Source: CAYLJO01 sp964383905
GTDB lineage: Bacteria > Acidobacteriota > Blastocatellia > Pyrinomonadales > Pyrinomonadaceae
Assembly: GCA_964383905.1 (NCBI GenBank)
Contig: CAYLJO010000114.1
Span: forward strand, 1 to 20,073
DNA length: 20,073 nt
Direction: 5' to 3'
The position numbers and the translations under genes were made by a program. This document shows, piece after piece, positions 1 to 8,024 of this stretch. Position 1 is the first letter of the stretch, and each line of letters starts with the position of its first letter. Below the pieces are notes generated by a model. That model did no database searches and was not told the origin of the DNA. It worked only from the letters and a program-made list of their open reading frames with translations.

Positions 1-68
1 TAGAATATGCTACTTGTAAGTGACTCCCCGATCTCCCCGGACTCTCAGGACTTTCCAAACTGTTTGGG

Positions 69-1169
69 ATGATTAACATGGAATTGGCAGTTACCGATCT
101 AAACCCTCCGAGAGAGGCGGCGACAGATGCGGCCCGCGGTTATTTATCAGGGATCGCTCGCGCGCTCGCGGCCAAGCCCTTTATTCCACATCAGCTTTTC
201 ACCCAAGGCCACGCGCAAACACTGGCGGGCTTTGCCTGGCCACGCCGGTTCGCACTGCGTGCGCACCGGTTTGATCAGTCTCGCCTCTTCGAGATCGCAC
301 CGGATGTGAAACTTCTCGCCCACTGTCGTTGGCAGGCGCCGGAAAGGGCGGCCCACCCAACACTCATCCTCGTTCATGGGCTGGAAGGCTCAAGCGCCTC
401 CGTTTATATGCTCGGTACGGCGGATAAAGCCTTCCGCGCCGGTTACAATGTGGTGCGCCTGAACCTGCGCAACTGCGGCGGGACCGAACATCTGACGCCG
501 ACTCTTTATAACAGCGGGCTGAGCGGTGATATTCACGCGGTGGTCAAAGAGCTGATCGAGCGCGACGAGCTCAGGAGCATCTTTCTCGCCGGCTTCTCTA
601 TGAGCGGTAACATCGTGCTCAAGTTCGCGGGCGAGGCCGGGGGCCGTGCCCCACAGGAACTGAGCGGCGTGTGCGCCGTCTCGCCGTCGGTTGATTTAAG
701 GGCCTGTGCGAAGGCCATTGAAGAGGGCGGGAACTGGCTTTACGAGCAGACTTTTATGCGGAGCCTGCGGCGGCGCATTCGCACTAAGCAGAGGCTATAT
801 CCGGAGATTTACGACACCACTGATCTGCACCAGGTGCGCACCATTCGTGAGTTCGATGACCGTTATACGGCGGTTGATGGCGGATACCTGAATGTTGATG
901 ACTATTACGAGCGGGCAAGCTCGTTGCCGCTGATCCGGCATATCCGCGTACCAACGTTAATCATTCATGCACAGGATGATCCGTTTATTCCATTCGAGTC
1001 TTTCCGCGATCCACAGCTTCGGGACAACCCATTCGTTCTGCTGCTGACGCCGGCAAAGGGGGGACATGTCGGCTTTATTTCGAATAGCAGGGAGGGGGAG
1101 GGTCGATTCTGGGCCGAGAATCGAGCGGTAGAGTTTTGTCAACTCGCCGGCAAGCTGGCAGAGGGGTAA
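69..1169 (+). CDS. YheT-family alpha/beta-fold hydrolase (predicted esterase)
   Basis: This 366-aa protein is a predicted cytoplasmic carboxylester hydrolase of the YheT/COG0429 type; its natural substrate is unknown. The N-terminal 'GHAQT' (residues 47-51) is typical of the family. The oxyanion-hole motif HGLEGSS lies at about 103-109. The nucleophile elbow is G-F-S-M-S-G, with Ser177. The acid is in HAQDDPFIP (Asp303 or Asp304) and the base is His333 in KGGHVGF, so the triad is complete. The elbow has Ser instead of the last Gly of GxSxG, a variant I believe this family tolerates. There is no signal peptide. A second ATG at 78 has a somewhat better placed purine-rich stretch, so the true start may be three codons in. 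The gene stands alone and converges on the TonB receptor gene. Confidence 0.9.
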   Translation: MINMELAVTDLNPPREAATDAARGYLSGIARALAAKPFIPHQLFTQGHAQTLAGFAWPRRFALRAHRFDQSRLFEIAPDVKLLAHCRWQAPERAAHPTLILVHGLEGSSASVYMLGTADKAFRAGYNVVRLNLRNCGGTEHLTPTLYNSGLSGDIHAVVKELIERDELRSIFLAGFSMSGNIVLKFAGEAGGRAPQELSGVCAVSPSVDLRACAKAIEEGGNWLYEQTFMRSLRRRIRTKQRLYPEIYDTTDLHQVRTIREFDDRYTAVDGGYLNVDDYYERASSLPLIRHIRVPTLIIHAQDDPFIPFESFRDPQLRDNPFVLLLTPAKGGHVGFISNSREGEGRFWAENRAVEFCQLAGKLAEG

Positions 1170-1294
1170 GATCACAGGACCGATGCAGAGAACTTTTTGC
1201 AGCACAACCAATTAACATTTGATGCTCGGGGCACAACAAAGTGCGTGCCCGGATTGCCGGACTTGATGCGCCGGTTGCCCGGCCTTTGCGAGGC

Positions 1295-3532
1295 CTAGTA
1301 ATGAAACCTTCGACGCACCTCGACGTAGATCTGTCGTGGCTCAACAAAGTGTGTGCCGCCGAACGTGTTGCTGTTGTCGAGCAGGAAGCGCCGGTTGGTA
1401 ATATTGACGCCCTGGAGTGAGATCGCCCAGTTCTCCCCGAACGTTTTACCGAGCGAGAGGTCAACCAGCGTGTGAGCAGGCAGGTGTGCCGGCCCTCCGT
1501 TATCCGTAAAACCTGAGCCGTACCTGACATTCCCTGAGACATAACTCCGCCCGGGAAGAGTGAGATTGAGCCCGGCGCTGAGCGTATGGCGCTGGTCGTG
1601 GTCGAGCAGGAAGAAGCCGGCGGGGGGCGAGAAATCGGTCAGGCCGCCGGTGACGGCGCCCTGCCCTTCCGCCTTCTGATGAGAGTAGGCCGCGGAGACC
1701 CGGGCCCGCCGCATCATCAGAGGCGAGCGTAGTGTGGCTTCGAAAGCGCGTACCCTCGCCCGCCCCACAGTGACCGGGAAAAAGATGTCGGAGTTACCGA
1801 GCGCATTATGGTCGAAGTAATTCTTGATTCCGGTGCGGAAGTAAACCATATCGAGCGTCCATCCTCGGACGGGAACGGTCAGGCCGAACTGGTGTTCTTC
1901 GTCGCGCTCGCCGCGCAGCGGGATAAAGCCGAAGCCCTGATTAAGCGCCAGATCCAGCAGCGGTCCGGAGACACTCGAGAGGGGCGGGGCCTGATAAAAG
2001 CGGCCGTAAAAGCCGTGCAGGACCCAGCTCAAGCGTGGGATGCGAAGCGCCACGCCGGCGCGCGGGCTGGTGGCGTTCTCGGTGACTGATCCGCGGAAGT
2101 GTGTGAAGCGGACGCCCACGGTCAGCGTCAGCCAGGATGCCGGCTTGTACTGGTCTTCGACAAACACGGCCGCCAATCTTCCGTGAATCTTTTCCTGTTG
2201 CCGCAGGTTTAGAATGCTACCATCATCATTCCCACCCTGCAGACCGAAGAGCGTCGAGTCACGCTGGAAGAAGCCGTAGAATCCCGCCTTCGCGTTGTGC
2301 TGCTTAGTCAGGACGCCGAGAACGACTTGCGTTCCAGCATACTGTGAGCTTCTTTTATCCCTGGCGCTGACCGGCGTATCGTTTGGTCCGCCGATGAACT
2401 CCGCGCGGTTAAAGTGGTAGAAGGGCGAAACAGTTAAGAGAAACCTGGTGTTGAAGGTATGCGCCCAGGAGAAGTTCACGAAGGCATCAGCCTCACGCTC
2501 GGCATCGCGGATGCCGGCGGCCTGCCTGTCCGTGTCGTTCGGCACCTGATAGAAGTCTCGCCGGAAAGCCGTGACGAGCCGGAGCTGATCCACCGCGGTG
2601 GCATTGAAGATCAGCGAAGTGAAGCCGCCCACACCGTTCTCCTGATCGTGCAGCACGGCAGAGGCGGGCGTCGCCAGCCCGTAATCGCTCCGGTTGCCGT
2701 TGAGGCTGGCGTAGTAGGCGAATCGCCTGGTGTGGCTGCCAAAGCTCACCTGGTCATTAGTCTGGTGAAAATTGCCGTAGCTCAAGAGTAGATCACCCTC
2801 CCGGTGGTACTCGAAGCCGCTGCGCGGGACGACGTTAAAGACGCCGTAGGTGCGGTCGCCGTACTCGGCCGAGTAGCTTCCGCGCTTAACTTCCAGGTAA
2901 TCGATGTCTTTGGGGTCGAACTGCGGGCCGACGGTATCGGCGATGTTGGTGTTCGGGACCGGGACGCCGTCGATGAGCCACGTCGCCTGGTGTCCGCCGC
3001 GGATGTGCAGTTGGTTGTGGGTCATGTAAGCGCCGGGGACGTAATCTGTAATCAGGGCAAGGCTATTGCTGCGGTCTGCTCCCGGTGTTTTTGCAACCTG
3101 CTCGCGACTGATGAGCGTGGTCGGTGTAGGAGTATCCGAACCAAGCTGATCCGGAGCGGTCAATACGTCCACCTGCTGTGAAACGGGGGCGATCTCCAAC
3201 TGAAAATGGAGGATGGGCGCGCTCTCGGAGAGCACCGTGATGGGCCTCTCTATTTGACTGAAACCGCTCGATTCAACCTTCACGAGGTACTCCCCGACCG
3301 GTATCGCCCTGAAGGAGAACTCCCCCGCCGGATTCGTCTGCGTGGCCCGGCGGAAATCAGAAGAGCGCGCCCGGATGGTTACGTTTGCCCCGCTGAGGGG
3401 ACGGTGCTGCGGGTCATGCACGATTCCACGCACGTCCCCGAAAACGGATGCCCATGCAGACGTCGTGCAGACCGCGATGAACACTGCGCACACGAGAATG
3501 CGCTGGCAGTCGAGGAATTTATAGACCTTCAT
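1295..3532 (-). CDS. TonB-dependent outer-membrane receptor with carboxypeptidase-regulatory-like N-terminal domain
   Basis: This 745-aa outer-membrane receptor should import a substrate using TonB energy. In order it has a signal peptide (about 1-28, ending ASVFG), a CarboxypepD_reg-like beta-sandwich (about 30-115, with 'GIVHDPQHRPLSGANVTI' and 'PAGEFSFRAIPVGEYLVKV'), a plug domain (about 135-240, with 'IRGGHQATWLIDGVPV' and 'YLEVKRGSYSAEYGDR') and a long beta-barrel. It ends in an aromatic residue (RRRFHY), typical of barrel proteins, so the gene looks complete. The start is an ATG preceded by ctggag at good spacing. The substrate cannot be read from the sequence. The gene directly upstream on the same strand encodes an exported Cys/Met/His-rich protein, so a metal or metallophore is a reasonable guess (inference). 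Confidence 0.93.
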   Translation of the reverse strand: MKVYKFLDCQRILVCAVFIAVCTTSAWASVFGDVRGIVHDPQHRPLSGANVTIRARSSDFRRATQTNPAGEFSFRAIPVGEYLVKVESSGFSQIERPITVLSESAPILHFQLEIAPVSQQVDVLTAPDQLGSDTPTPTTLISREQVAKTPGADRSNSLALITDYVPGAYMTHNQLHIRGGHQATWLIDGVPVPNTNIADTVGPQFDPKDIDYLEVKRGSYSAEYGDRTYGVFNVVPRSGFEYHREGDLLLSYGNFHQTNDQVSFGSHTRRFAYYASLNGNRSDYGLATPASAVLHDQENGVGGFTSLIFNATAVDQLRLVTAFRRDFYQVPNDTDRQAAGIRDAEREADAFVNFSWAHTFNTRFLLTVSPFYHFNRAEFIGGPNDTPVSARDKRSSQYAGTQVVLGVLTKQHNAKAGFYGFFQRDSTLFGLQGGNDDGSILNLRQQEKIHGRLAAVFVEDQYKPASWLTLTVGVRFTHFRGSVTENATSPRAGVALRIPRLSWVLHGFYGRFYQAPPLSSVSGPLLDLALNQGFGFIPLRGERDEEHQFGLTVPVRGWTLDMVYFRTGIKNYFDHNALGNSDIFFPVTVGRARVRAFEATLRSPLMMRRARVSAAYSHQKAEGQGAVTGGLTDFSPPAGFFLLDHDQRHTLSAGLNLTLPGRSYVSGNVRYGSGFTDNGGPAHLPAHTLVDLSLGKTFGENWAISLQGVNITNRRFLLDNSNTFGGTHFVEPRQIYVEVRRRFHY

Positions 3533-3734
3533 GATGTCTCCAGGATAATTATGAACCTATCACTCCTCTTGAGCTACGAAGAGGCTCTCCGCCGACAGGC
3601 GAATCTTTGCCTTCATCGGGTGCGCGTGGCGGATAGACTACCGCCTGCGGCTTGCCGCCCAGTTAGATACACGTAGCGATTGCTGGCGGCTAGTACCGAG
3701 CGCCTCCGACTAACTCAGACAGTGGTGTGCGAAC
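3533..3734 (-). other. Leader between the Cys-rich gene and the TonB receptor gene
   Basis: This 202-base spacer is unusually long for two genes that otherwise look like an operon. It contains a hairpin at 3565-3584 (stem cctctt/aagagg, 8-nt loop) that ends about 32 nt before the receptor start. Short GC-rich inverted repeats lie near 3630-3665 (ggcgg...ccgcc and gcggc..gccgc). I looked for a B12 box and other known riboswitch signatures and found none. It could hold an internal promoter or attenuator; function unknown. Confidence 0.3.
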
Positions 3735-4349
3735 TCAGGAGAAGACGGGTGGTGGTCCGCGGGGCCGATAGGGTCTGCGTAAAGATAAGGTGAAAGATGT
3801 AGGTCGGTATGAGTTCCGCGCAAGATCGGCCGGCGTTGGAGGGCGCGGCCTCGACGAGTAGACAAGTATCGCCAGGTTGCGGGAGCGGCGTCCCTGCATG
3901 GAATTCATGGCTCCGGCGCAGCACTCAGACGCGCAGGGCCTGGTCAAAACCTGCGGCGCGATGCTTGTGGGTTGCGGCGAGGTTTGAGGCGAAGGATCAT
4001 CTGTTGAGGAATATAGACTAATGCCACCTTGTTGAGGCGAAGGGGTGTCATGATCCATCATGGACATATCGTCCATCTGAATCGCCTGGCCGTGCTCGTG
4101 GGACGCCCTCCGGATTACGTCGCAACTTGGCTCAGGCTTGGCTTCCCCTTTGCTGGAGAGGCTCATGTGACATGAGCCGGCCGGATGGTGGGGAAGGCCC
4201 ACGCAACAAGCCATCGCGCACATGTGCGCTGACGAAACGGCATGCAAAGGAGCGATTCCTGACAATAGCGCGAGCCCCGGCAGCCCCGTCACAATTATGC
4301 GTGCGACGAGGAGCGTGGAGAAACGTCTTTTGCGGTGAAGCCAGCTCAC
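3735..4349 (-). CDS. Exported Cys/Met/His-rich protein with two CxxxCC motifs (putative metal-binding)
   Basis: I do not recognise a named family. The 204-aa protein has a basic N-terminus (SWLHRKRR) and a hydrophobic stretch at about 13-38, so it is probably exported. After it comes a thiol- and thioether-rich segment: HMCAMACC (C44, C48, C49), HHPAGSCHM (C60), C76, then SHEHGQ and MDDMSMMDHD (about 84-101). A second cluster, PCASECC, has C139, C143 and C144. The C-terminal third is basic and Pro/Arg-rich. The repeated CxxxCC plus Met/His clusters suggests binding of a soft metal such as copper, which is inference only. The start is GTG with a weak ribosome site. It lies upstream of the TonB receptor on the same strand, 203 bases away. 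Confidence 0.72.
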   Translation of the reverse strand: MSWLHRKRRFSTLLVARIIVTGLPGLALLSGIAPLHAVSSAHMCAMACCVGLPHHPAGSCHMSLSSKGEAKPEPSCDVIRRASHEHGQAIQMDDMSMMDHDTPSPQQGGISLYSSTDDPSPQTSPQPTSIAPQVLTRPCASECCAGAMNSMQGRRSRNLAILVYSSRPRPPTPADLARNSYRPTSFTLSLRRPYRPRGPPPVFS

Positions 4350-4700
4350 CTTAACGATACCTGGAGCTTAACCGGGATATTCCCGAACTATTGCGTCACT
4401 TATTAGGTTTTCCGTCTGTCACCCAAGCGGCACGCTGTAAACCAGCCGCATGGGTATTGCCTTTGTCACAGCTCGGCTGAAAGGCACTTCTTTACTGGTT
4501 ATCTTCGCCCATGTCATGGCGAGCGTCACGGCGCATCTTACCAGAAGAACAGCCACGCGAGTTACAAGATTTTGCAATCCATACCCCTTTTGACTCTCGC
4601 CTTCACTTTACTGGTCAGCGCAGCAGATCAATTAGAAACGGTCTCATAAATACCTGTAACATGTTACGATTTTGCGCATGGCACGACGAGAAGAACTATA
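4350..4700. other. Intergenic region upstream of the Cys-rich gene, no gene seen
   Basis: No convincing reading frame is present. Two short palindromes are visible: cgggatattcccg (4373-4385, 5-3-5), lying 24 bases upstream of the Cys-rich gene's start where an operator could sit, and gtaacatgttac (4656-4667, perfect). The decamer ctttactggt occurs twice, near 4489 and 4606. Each is short enough to occur by chance, so these are only candidate sites. Confidence 0.35.
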
Positions 4701-4793
4701 CTCAAATGAGTGCGACCGAGCCGCAAATAAAAAAAGTTTGAACCACAGAGGACACAGAGGAGCACAGAGGAAACAAGAGAGGTCCAGTTGGCC
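4701..4793 (+). repeat. Dispersed intergenic repeat, copy A ('aaccacagagg' family)
   Basis: This is one of three copies in the window. It starts with ctcaaatgagtgcg, followed by an A-rich stretch, then ttgaaccacagagg and near-tandem gacacagagg/agcacagagg units. It ends in agaggtccag...gcc. Copy C at 19897-20006 matches from the left edge (ctcaaatgag) to the right edge, so the repeat unit extends beyond the cacagagg core. It lies just downstream of the sigma factor gene on the - strand. Similar 'cacagagg' repeats are common in environmental bacterial genomes and give spurious 'LCVLCG' peptides when translated on the reverse strand, as here. Confidence 0.85.
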
Positions 4794-4864
4794 GCAGAAG
4801 GGATCGAGATGATCGCGCCGCACGAGCAGAAGAGGAAGGAAGAGGCCACAGCTATGGCCAATGG

Positions 4865-5446
<582 letters not shown>

Positions 5447-5545
5447 TCGCATCTTCCTTGGCAATGACATGAGACGGGCGGGCACGTCCGGTTAAAGTAT
5501 GACCGCCTCCGCCCGGAGGGCTGAAGCGGCGTGGTAATCTTGTAC

Positions 5546-6031
5546 TCACAGTAAGCTGGCAACGACATTCACCGTCACAGCTCGTAAGGTGTTCTTCTTC
5601 GTTGTGGCGGGCGACGCGTGCGACGCCATGGCCTGTTCGAGACGGCGTTCTTCGCGGGACTCGGGAATCCCGAACGCCCCTTCATCAAGGGGCGACCAGA
5701 TCTCGGAGAGGAAGTAACGATCGTCGTACCGGTGGAAAACCAGCTTCGCTTGGGATTGGCCTGCGCGGTCATCGAGGCGGACACTGTGGAAGATTACGCT
5801 CCCTTGGCCATCGCTGCCGGTGATCGCTAGTGTCGTCTGAACGTCGAAAAAAACCCGTCTGACGGTGTATGTGCCGGCCGGTAGTGTCTTACCCGAAACG
5901 ATGAAATCGAAGGGAACCTGCACACGGAGAGCGGTTGATCCCTGGGCCTGGGCGGAAGAAACGGCCGCGACGAGCATCAGCGTGGCCGCGATACTAAGGG
6001 TTGCATATGTCTTGAGAATCTTTCTGTTCAT
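5546..6031 (-). CDS. Small exported protein of unknown function (acidobacterial 'VPFDF' type)
   Basis: This 161-aa protein has a clear Sec signal peptide (about 1-29, hydrophobic LSIAATLMLVAAVSSAQAQ with an AQA-Q cleavage site). The mature part begins with VQVPFDFIVSGKTLPAGTYTVRR, a pattern I associate with small secreted proteins abundant in acidobacteria. Short beta strands follow (LVFHRYDDRYFLSEIW), then a charged stretch and a hydrophobic C-terminus (VTVNVVASLL). No catalytic motif is visible and the function is unknown. The start is secure, because a strong gaggag site sits six to seven bases before the ATG. An ECF sigma gene follows on the same strand, so the two may be co-transcribed. 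Confidence 0.85.
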   Translation of the reverse strand: MNRKILKTYATLSIAATLMLVAAVSSAQAQGSTALRVQVPFDFIVSGKTLPAGTYTVRRVFFDVQTTLAITGSDGQGSVIFHSVRLDDRAGQSQAKLVFHRYDDRYFLSEIWSPLDEGAFGIPESREERRLEQAMASHASPATTKKNTLRAVTVNVVASLL

Positions 6032-6149
6032 CTAATCTCCTCATGGTTGTTTCAAATTAAAGACTTTAGCGTCTTCACCTGGTCATACCGTCTGGTCAGG
6101 GTAATTATTCCGTGGTGGTGGGTGAGGTTTCGGCGGAGGAATAAAAGAG

Positions 6150-6515
6150 ATGGATGATGAGAAGCTATTCGAAGCAGTCCTCACACGATCAAGACTTAGG
6201 CGCTTTGTCCCGCTCTTGAAGGAGGCCGACAAGCAGATTTTGATGTCCAGATTTATCTCAAACCGGTGGGGCGATGCTGCTGAAGCTAGAAGTGGCGCTG
6301 GGGCGACCGAGGAATTAACCCCTCGTTTTGCTCCGGTCGCCCCAACTTCACCCGCCGCCTTGCGATGTTACCGGCGGCGGATGCAAGCCAGGAAATTTAG
6401 TGGTGGCCGGAGAGCATGGCGATTATCCGTGATAAAGATCCTGCCCGTTGGGATACGGGTCGTTCGGCCCATAGGGGAATGGGACGTATGGCTCTGTTTT
6501 CCTGAGGACCCATAG
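6150..6515 (+). CDS. Hypothetical small protein, possibly a remnant in its C-terminal half
   Basis: The ATG is preceded by a very good ribosome site (ggaggaat, seven bases ahead). The first 45 or so residues (MDDEKLFEAVLTRSRLRRFVPLLKEADKQ...) look like an amphipathic helical protein. After about residue 50 the composition loses protein character. The frame runs through a strong inverted repeat and then antisense into the 3' end of the LVIVD-type gene. The likely situation is a short real gene that has lost its original end through a frameshift or deletion. No function can be assigned. A chance frame with a fortuitous ribosome site cannot be excluded. Confidence 0.35.
   Translation: MDDEKLFEAVLTRSRLRRFVPLLKEADKQILMSRFISNRWGDAAEARSGAGATEELTPRFAPVAPTSPAALRCYRRRMQARKFSGGRRAWRLSVIKILPVGIRVVRPIGEWDVWLCFPEDP
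6299..6344. repeat. Strong inverted repeat (hairpin)
   Basis: A perfect 11-bp stem, tggggcgaccg (6299-6309) with cggtcgcccca (6334-6344), encloses a 24-nt loop that itself holds a cgagg/cctcg pairing. No T-run follows on either strand. It lies 79 bases past the end of the LVIVD-type gene and could help end that transcript, or it could be the lost 3' end of the gene starting at 6150. Confidence 0.6.
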
Positions 6516-7052
6516 CCCCTCCCTATCCATCACGTAGATGCATTTGCGTTCGTCGACCAGAACACCGGTCACTTCGGAAAACTGCCGGAGGGCCTTGGGA
6601 TTGACGGGATCCGTCAAGTCCCATAACGTAAATTTATCGGCGACTGTTGTTTGCGGGTCCCCGCCACCCTCAGCCGGCTTCCCTTCGGTTGTGGAGAAAG
6701 TCAAGTTTCCGATCTGTTCCAGGATTCCGGAAGACCCAGGATCCTGTGCCGTCACACTCTTAATGACTTTCGGATCGGTCGGGTCAGTCACGTCGATAAT
6801 GGTAAAGCCCTGCTCCGATGCGTGCCCGGCATACAAGTACCACCGGCCCTGCTGCTCCAGCAGAAACATGTTGAGGCCGCGGACCCCGCCCAGGTCGCTG
6901 TGCCCGACAATCTGAATATCGGTTGGCAACGGTTTCCTGGGTCGCTTTTTGGCCTCCGCACTTGGCGTAACGAGTGTGAGCAGGCACAGCAGTGTGCCGA
7001 CAAAGAACAACGCGATCTGCGTATGTACATTCCTGAGATTTAGCATAAACAA
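6423..7052 (-). CDS. Exported LVIVD-repeat/beta-propeller-like protein of unknown function
   Basis: This 209-aa protein has an N-terminal hydrophobic export signal (about 10-33, IALFFVGTLLCLLTLVTPSAEA). The mature part carries strands typical of LVIVD-type propeller proteins: WYLYAGHA, GFTIIDVTDPTDPKVI, FTLWDLTDPVNPKAL, VTGVLVDERKCIYVMDREGLWVL. The 'DVTDP..PK' element recurs twice (about 87-95 and 146-154). The length seems normal for this short subgroup. The start is taken as TTG at 7052, since ggagg is six bases upstream; the ATG at 7046 would have 12-base spacing. No enzymatic residues are evident. A reading frame of unknown origin overlaps its start by 13 bases. Confidence 0.75.
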   Translation of the reverse strand: MFMLNLRNVHTQIALFFVGTLLCLLTLVTPSAEAKKRPRKPLPTDIQIVGHSDLGGVRGLNMFLLEQQGRWYLYAGHASEQGFTIIDVTDPTDPKVIKSVTAQDPGSSGILEQIGNLTFSTTEGKPAEGGGDPQTTVADKFTLWDLTDPVNPKALRQFSEVTGVLVDERKCIYVMDREGLWVLRKTEPYVPFPYGPNDPYPNGQDLYHG

Positions 7053-7243
7053 TTTCTGCCTCCATTCTGTAGCCGGCCGATGATCGCCTTCGTTCCATCG
7101 AAGTTGAACTTAACATAACCGTCCTGAGCCCGGTTCAACGTTATGCTCTCGTTGTCAATCGCCCGGCCGATTTTGATAACCTTGCAGGGGATCGTGTCGA
7201 TAGGCTCGCCGTTCGTGCCTCCAAAGCTGATTCCCTTCAGTTG
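7040..7243 (-). pseudogene. Unidentified coding remnant
   Basis: On the - strand the frame QLKGISFGGTNGEPIDTIP... to IIGRLQNGGRNCLC has the composition of real protein for about 67 residues. It has no start codon close upstream; the frame opens only at 7369, through sequence that does not look coding. It overlaps the start of the LVIVD-type gene. I do not recognise the family. It is most likely the C-terminal end of a gene whose front part has been lost. Confidence 0.3.
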
Positions 7244-7630
7244 TCCATACCGTCTTATCCATTGGAATATTCCTGATACGGGGCAAATTTCCCGCGGGCG
7301 CCCCGCTTTGACGTCTCGCGCGGAGATCGGCGGTTGGCCGACCTGATGCGCCGTGTCGGACTGCAACAATCAGCCGAAACTGCACCTGACGGTACGTACT
7401 TGGTTAGTCTGGGTCTTAACACTGCATTACACGCACCTCGCGCTGCTAATACTTTTTGCAATGGAACTATGGCGGCTAATGTTGAAATGTCCAATGTCAT
7501 CCAAGAAGCGCATGATCGGTTCGAAAGCGAAAGGCCGCCTGGGACGGCGGCCCTTTGCTCGGCCTTGGCGTTCCTCGCCATTCCTGGATGTCGGGGAAGC
7601 ACAAATATCGCTAGCCTTTAATCGACCGGG
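7244..7630. other. Non-coding stretch, apart from a terminator hairpin
   Basis: No reading frame here resembles a protein on either strand; those present are short and of random composition. The only structure seen is the hairpin at 7533-7552, listed separately. The stretch probably represents decayed sequence between the haloperoxidase fragment and the unidentified remnant. Confidence 0.4.
7529..7556 (-). terminator. Hairpin terminator downstream of the haloperoxidase fragment
   Basis: A 7-bp all-GC stem, ggccgcc (7533-7539) with ggcggcc (7546-7552), has a six-base loop. On the - strand it is followed by tttcgctttcg. It lies about 80 bases after the stop codon of the haloperoxidase fragment and is well placed to have ended that gene's transcript. 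The + strand has a shorter T-run. Confidence 0.5.
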
Positions 7631-7987
7631 TCACCTCTCGTCAGATTCGCGATCTTGGCGATGGCGGGGGACTAAGAAATTATCGACCACATAATCTGCC
7701 ACGTGGCGGCCGAGTTGCTTGCCCGCGTTGTGGTCGAAGCGGAAATGGACGCCGGCGAACATACGGCTCAACCCCGCCTCTTCAGCCGCCGCCGGAAAGC
7801 TCCTGAACGAGCGCTCCACCCCCGGCAAGACCTCAGAGCGGACGGCAAAGCTGAATTCGTCGTCCCCGAAGAAGGAACTCAGTACGGCCGCCCCGCCGGC
7901 GCTGATGACGCTGTGCGCGCCGGGGTAGGAAGGGTCCGGTGGCGTGGTGGTGGTCAGCGGCAGCCAGTTCAGGTCGGGCACCGTCTC
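7631..7987 (-). pseudogene. Vanadium-dependent haloperoxidase / PAP2-like, C-terminal fragment only
   Basis: The frame starting at ETVPDLNWLPL carries the two C-terminal active-site blocks of vanadium haloperoxidases. The first is PDPSYPGAHSVISAGGAAVL, with the catalytic-type His in PGAH. The second is EEAGLSRMFAGVHFRFDHNAG, with the vanadate-binding-type Arg and His in SRMFAGVHFRFD. The stop codon is normal and a terminator follows. Everything before the conserved P.W block is missing: the long helical N-terminal part and the first vanadate-binding Lys/Arg block. About 119 residues remain of a family that is usually several hundred long. The break coincides with the inserted sigma-like segment at 7988-8024, so the gene is almost certainly non-functional. 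Confidence 0.8.
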
Positions 7988-8024
7988 GGAGATCCATCTG
8001 GTCGAGGAGAAACTATTGCAGAAG
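7988..8024 (+). other. Rearrangement junction: 37-base copy of ECF sigma gene linker sequence
   Basis: Bases 7988-8011 are identical over 24 bases to 10928-10951 inside the ECF sigma gene, and 8012-8024 are identical over 13 bases to 10973-10985. The two blocks keep the order and orientation of the sigma gene but lack its intervening 21 bases (seven codons). The segment lies exactly between the 3'-truncated VWFA gene and the 5'-truncated haloperoxidase, and supplies the VWFA stop codon. It looks like filler copied from the sigma gene, or a relative, during repair of a deletion. Confidence 0.8.

Noticed and set aside
1170..1294. GC-rich ccgg-containing repeats between the convergent hydrolase and receptor genes
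   Set aside because: They do not form a convincing stem followed by a T-run, so I do not call a terminator.
1808..3676. Several long + strand frames opposite the TonB receptor
   Set aside because: They lie antisense to a clear 745-aa receptor, have skewed Arg/Val/Gly composition and no protein motifs.
3533..3734. Possible cobalamin riboswitch before the TonB receptor
   Set aside because: No B12 box or adjoining conserved elements could be found.
4656..4667. Perfect palindrome gtaacatgttac
   Set aside because: A 12-bp palindrome is expected several times in 20 kb by chance, and it is not next to a start codon.
4664..4861. Minus-strand frame with 'SSVLLCVLCGSNFF'
   Set aside because: It is the reverse translation of repeat copy A; similar peptides arise from copies B and C.
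6079..6098. Direct repeat ctggtca-N6-ctggtca between divergent genes, with a similar 16-mer at 10439-10454
   Set aside because: The similarity (14 of 16 bases) is within chance for a window of this size.
7353..7694. Plus-strand frame with a hydrophobic stretch (WLVWVLTLHYTHLALLILF)
   Set aside because: No ribosome site, it runs antisense into the haloperoxidase fragment, and its remainder is not protein-like.
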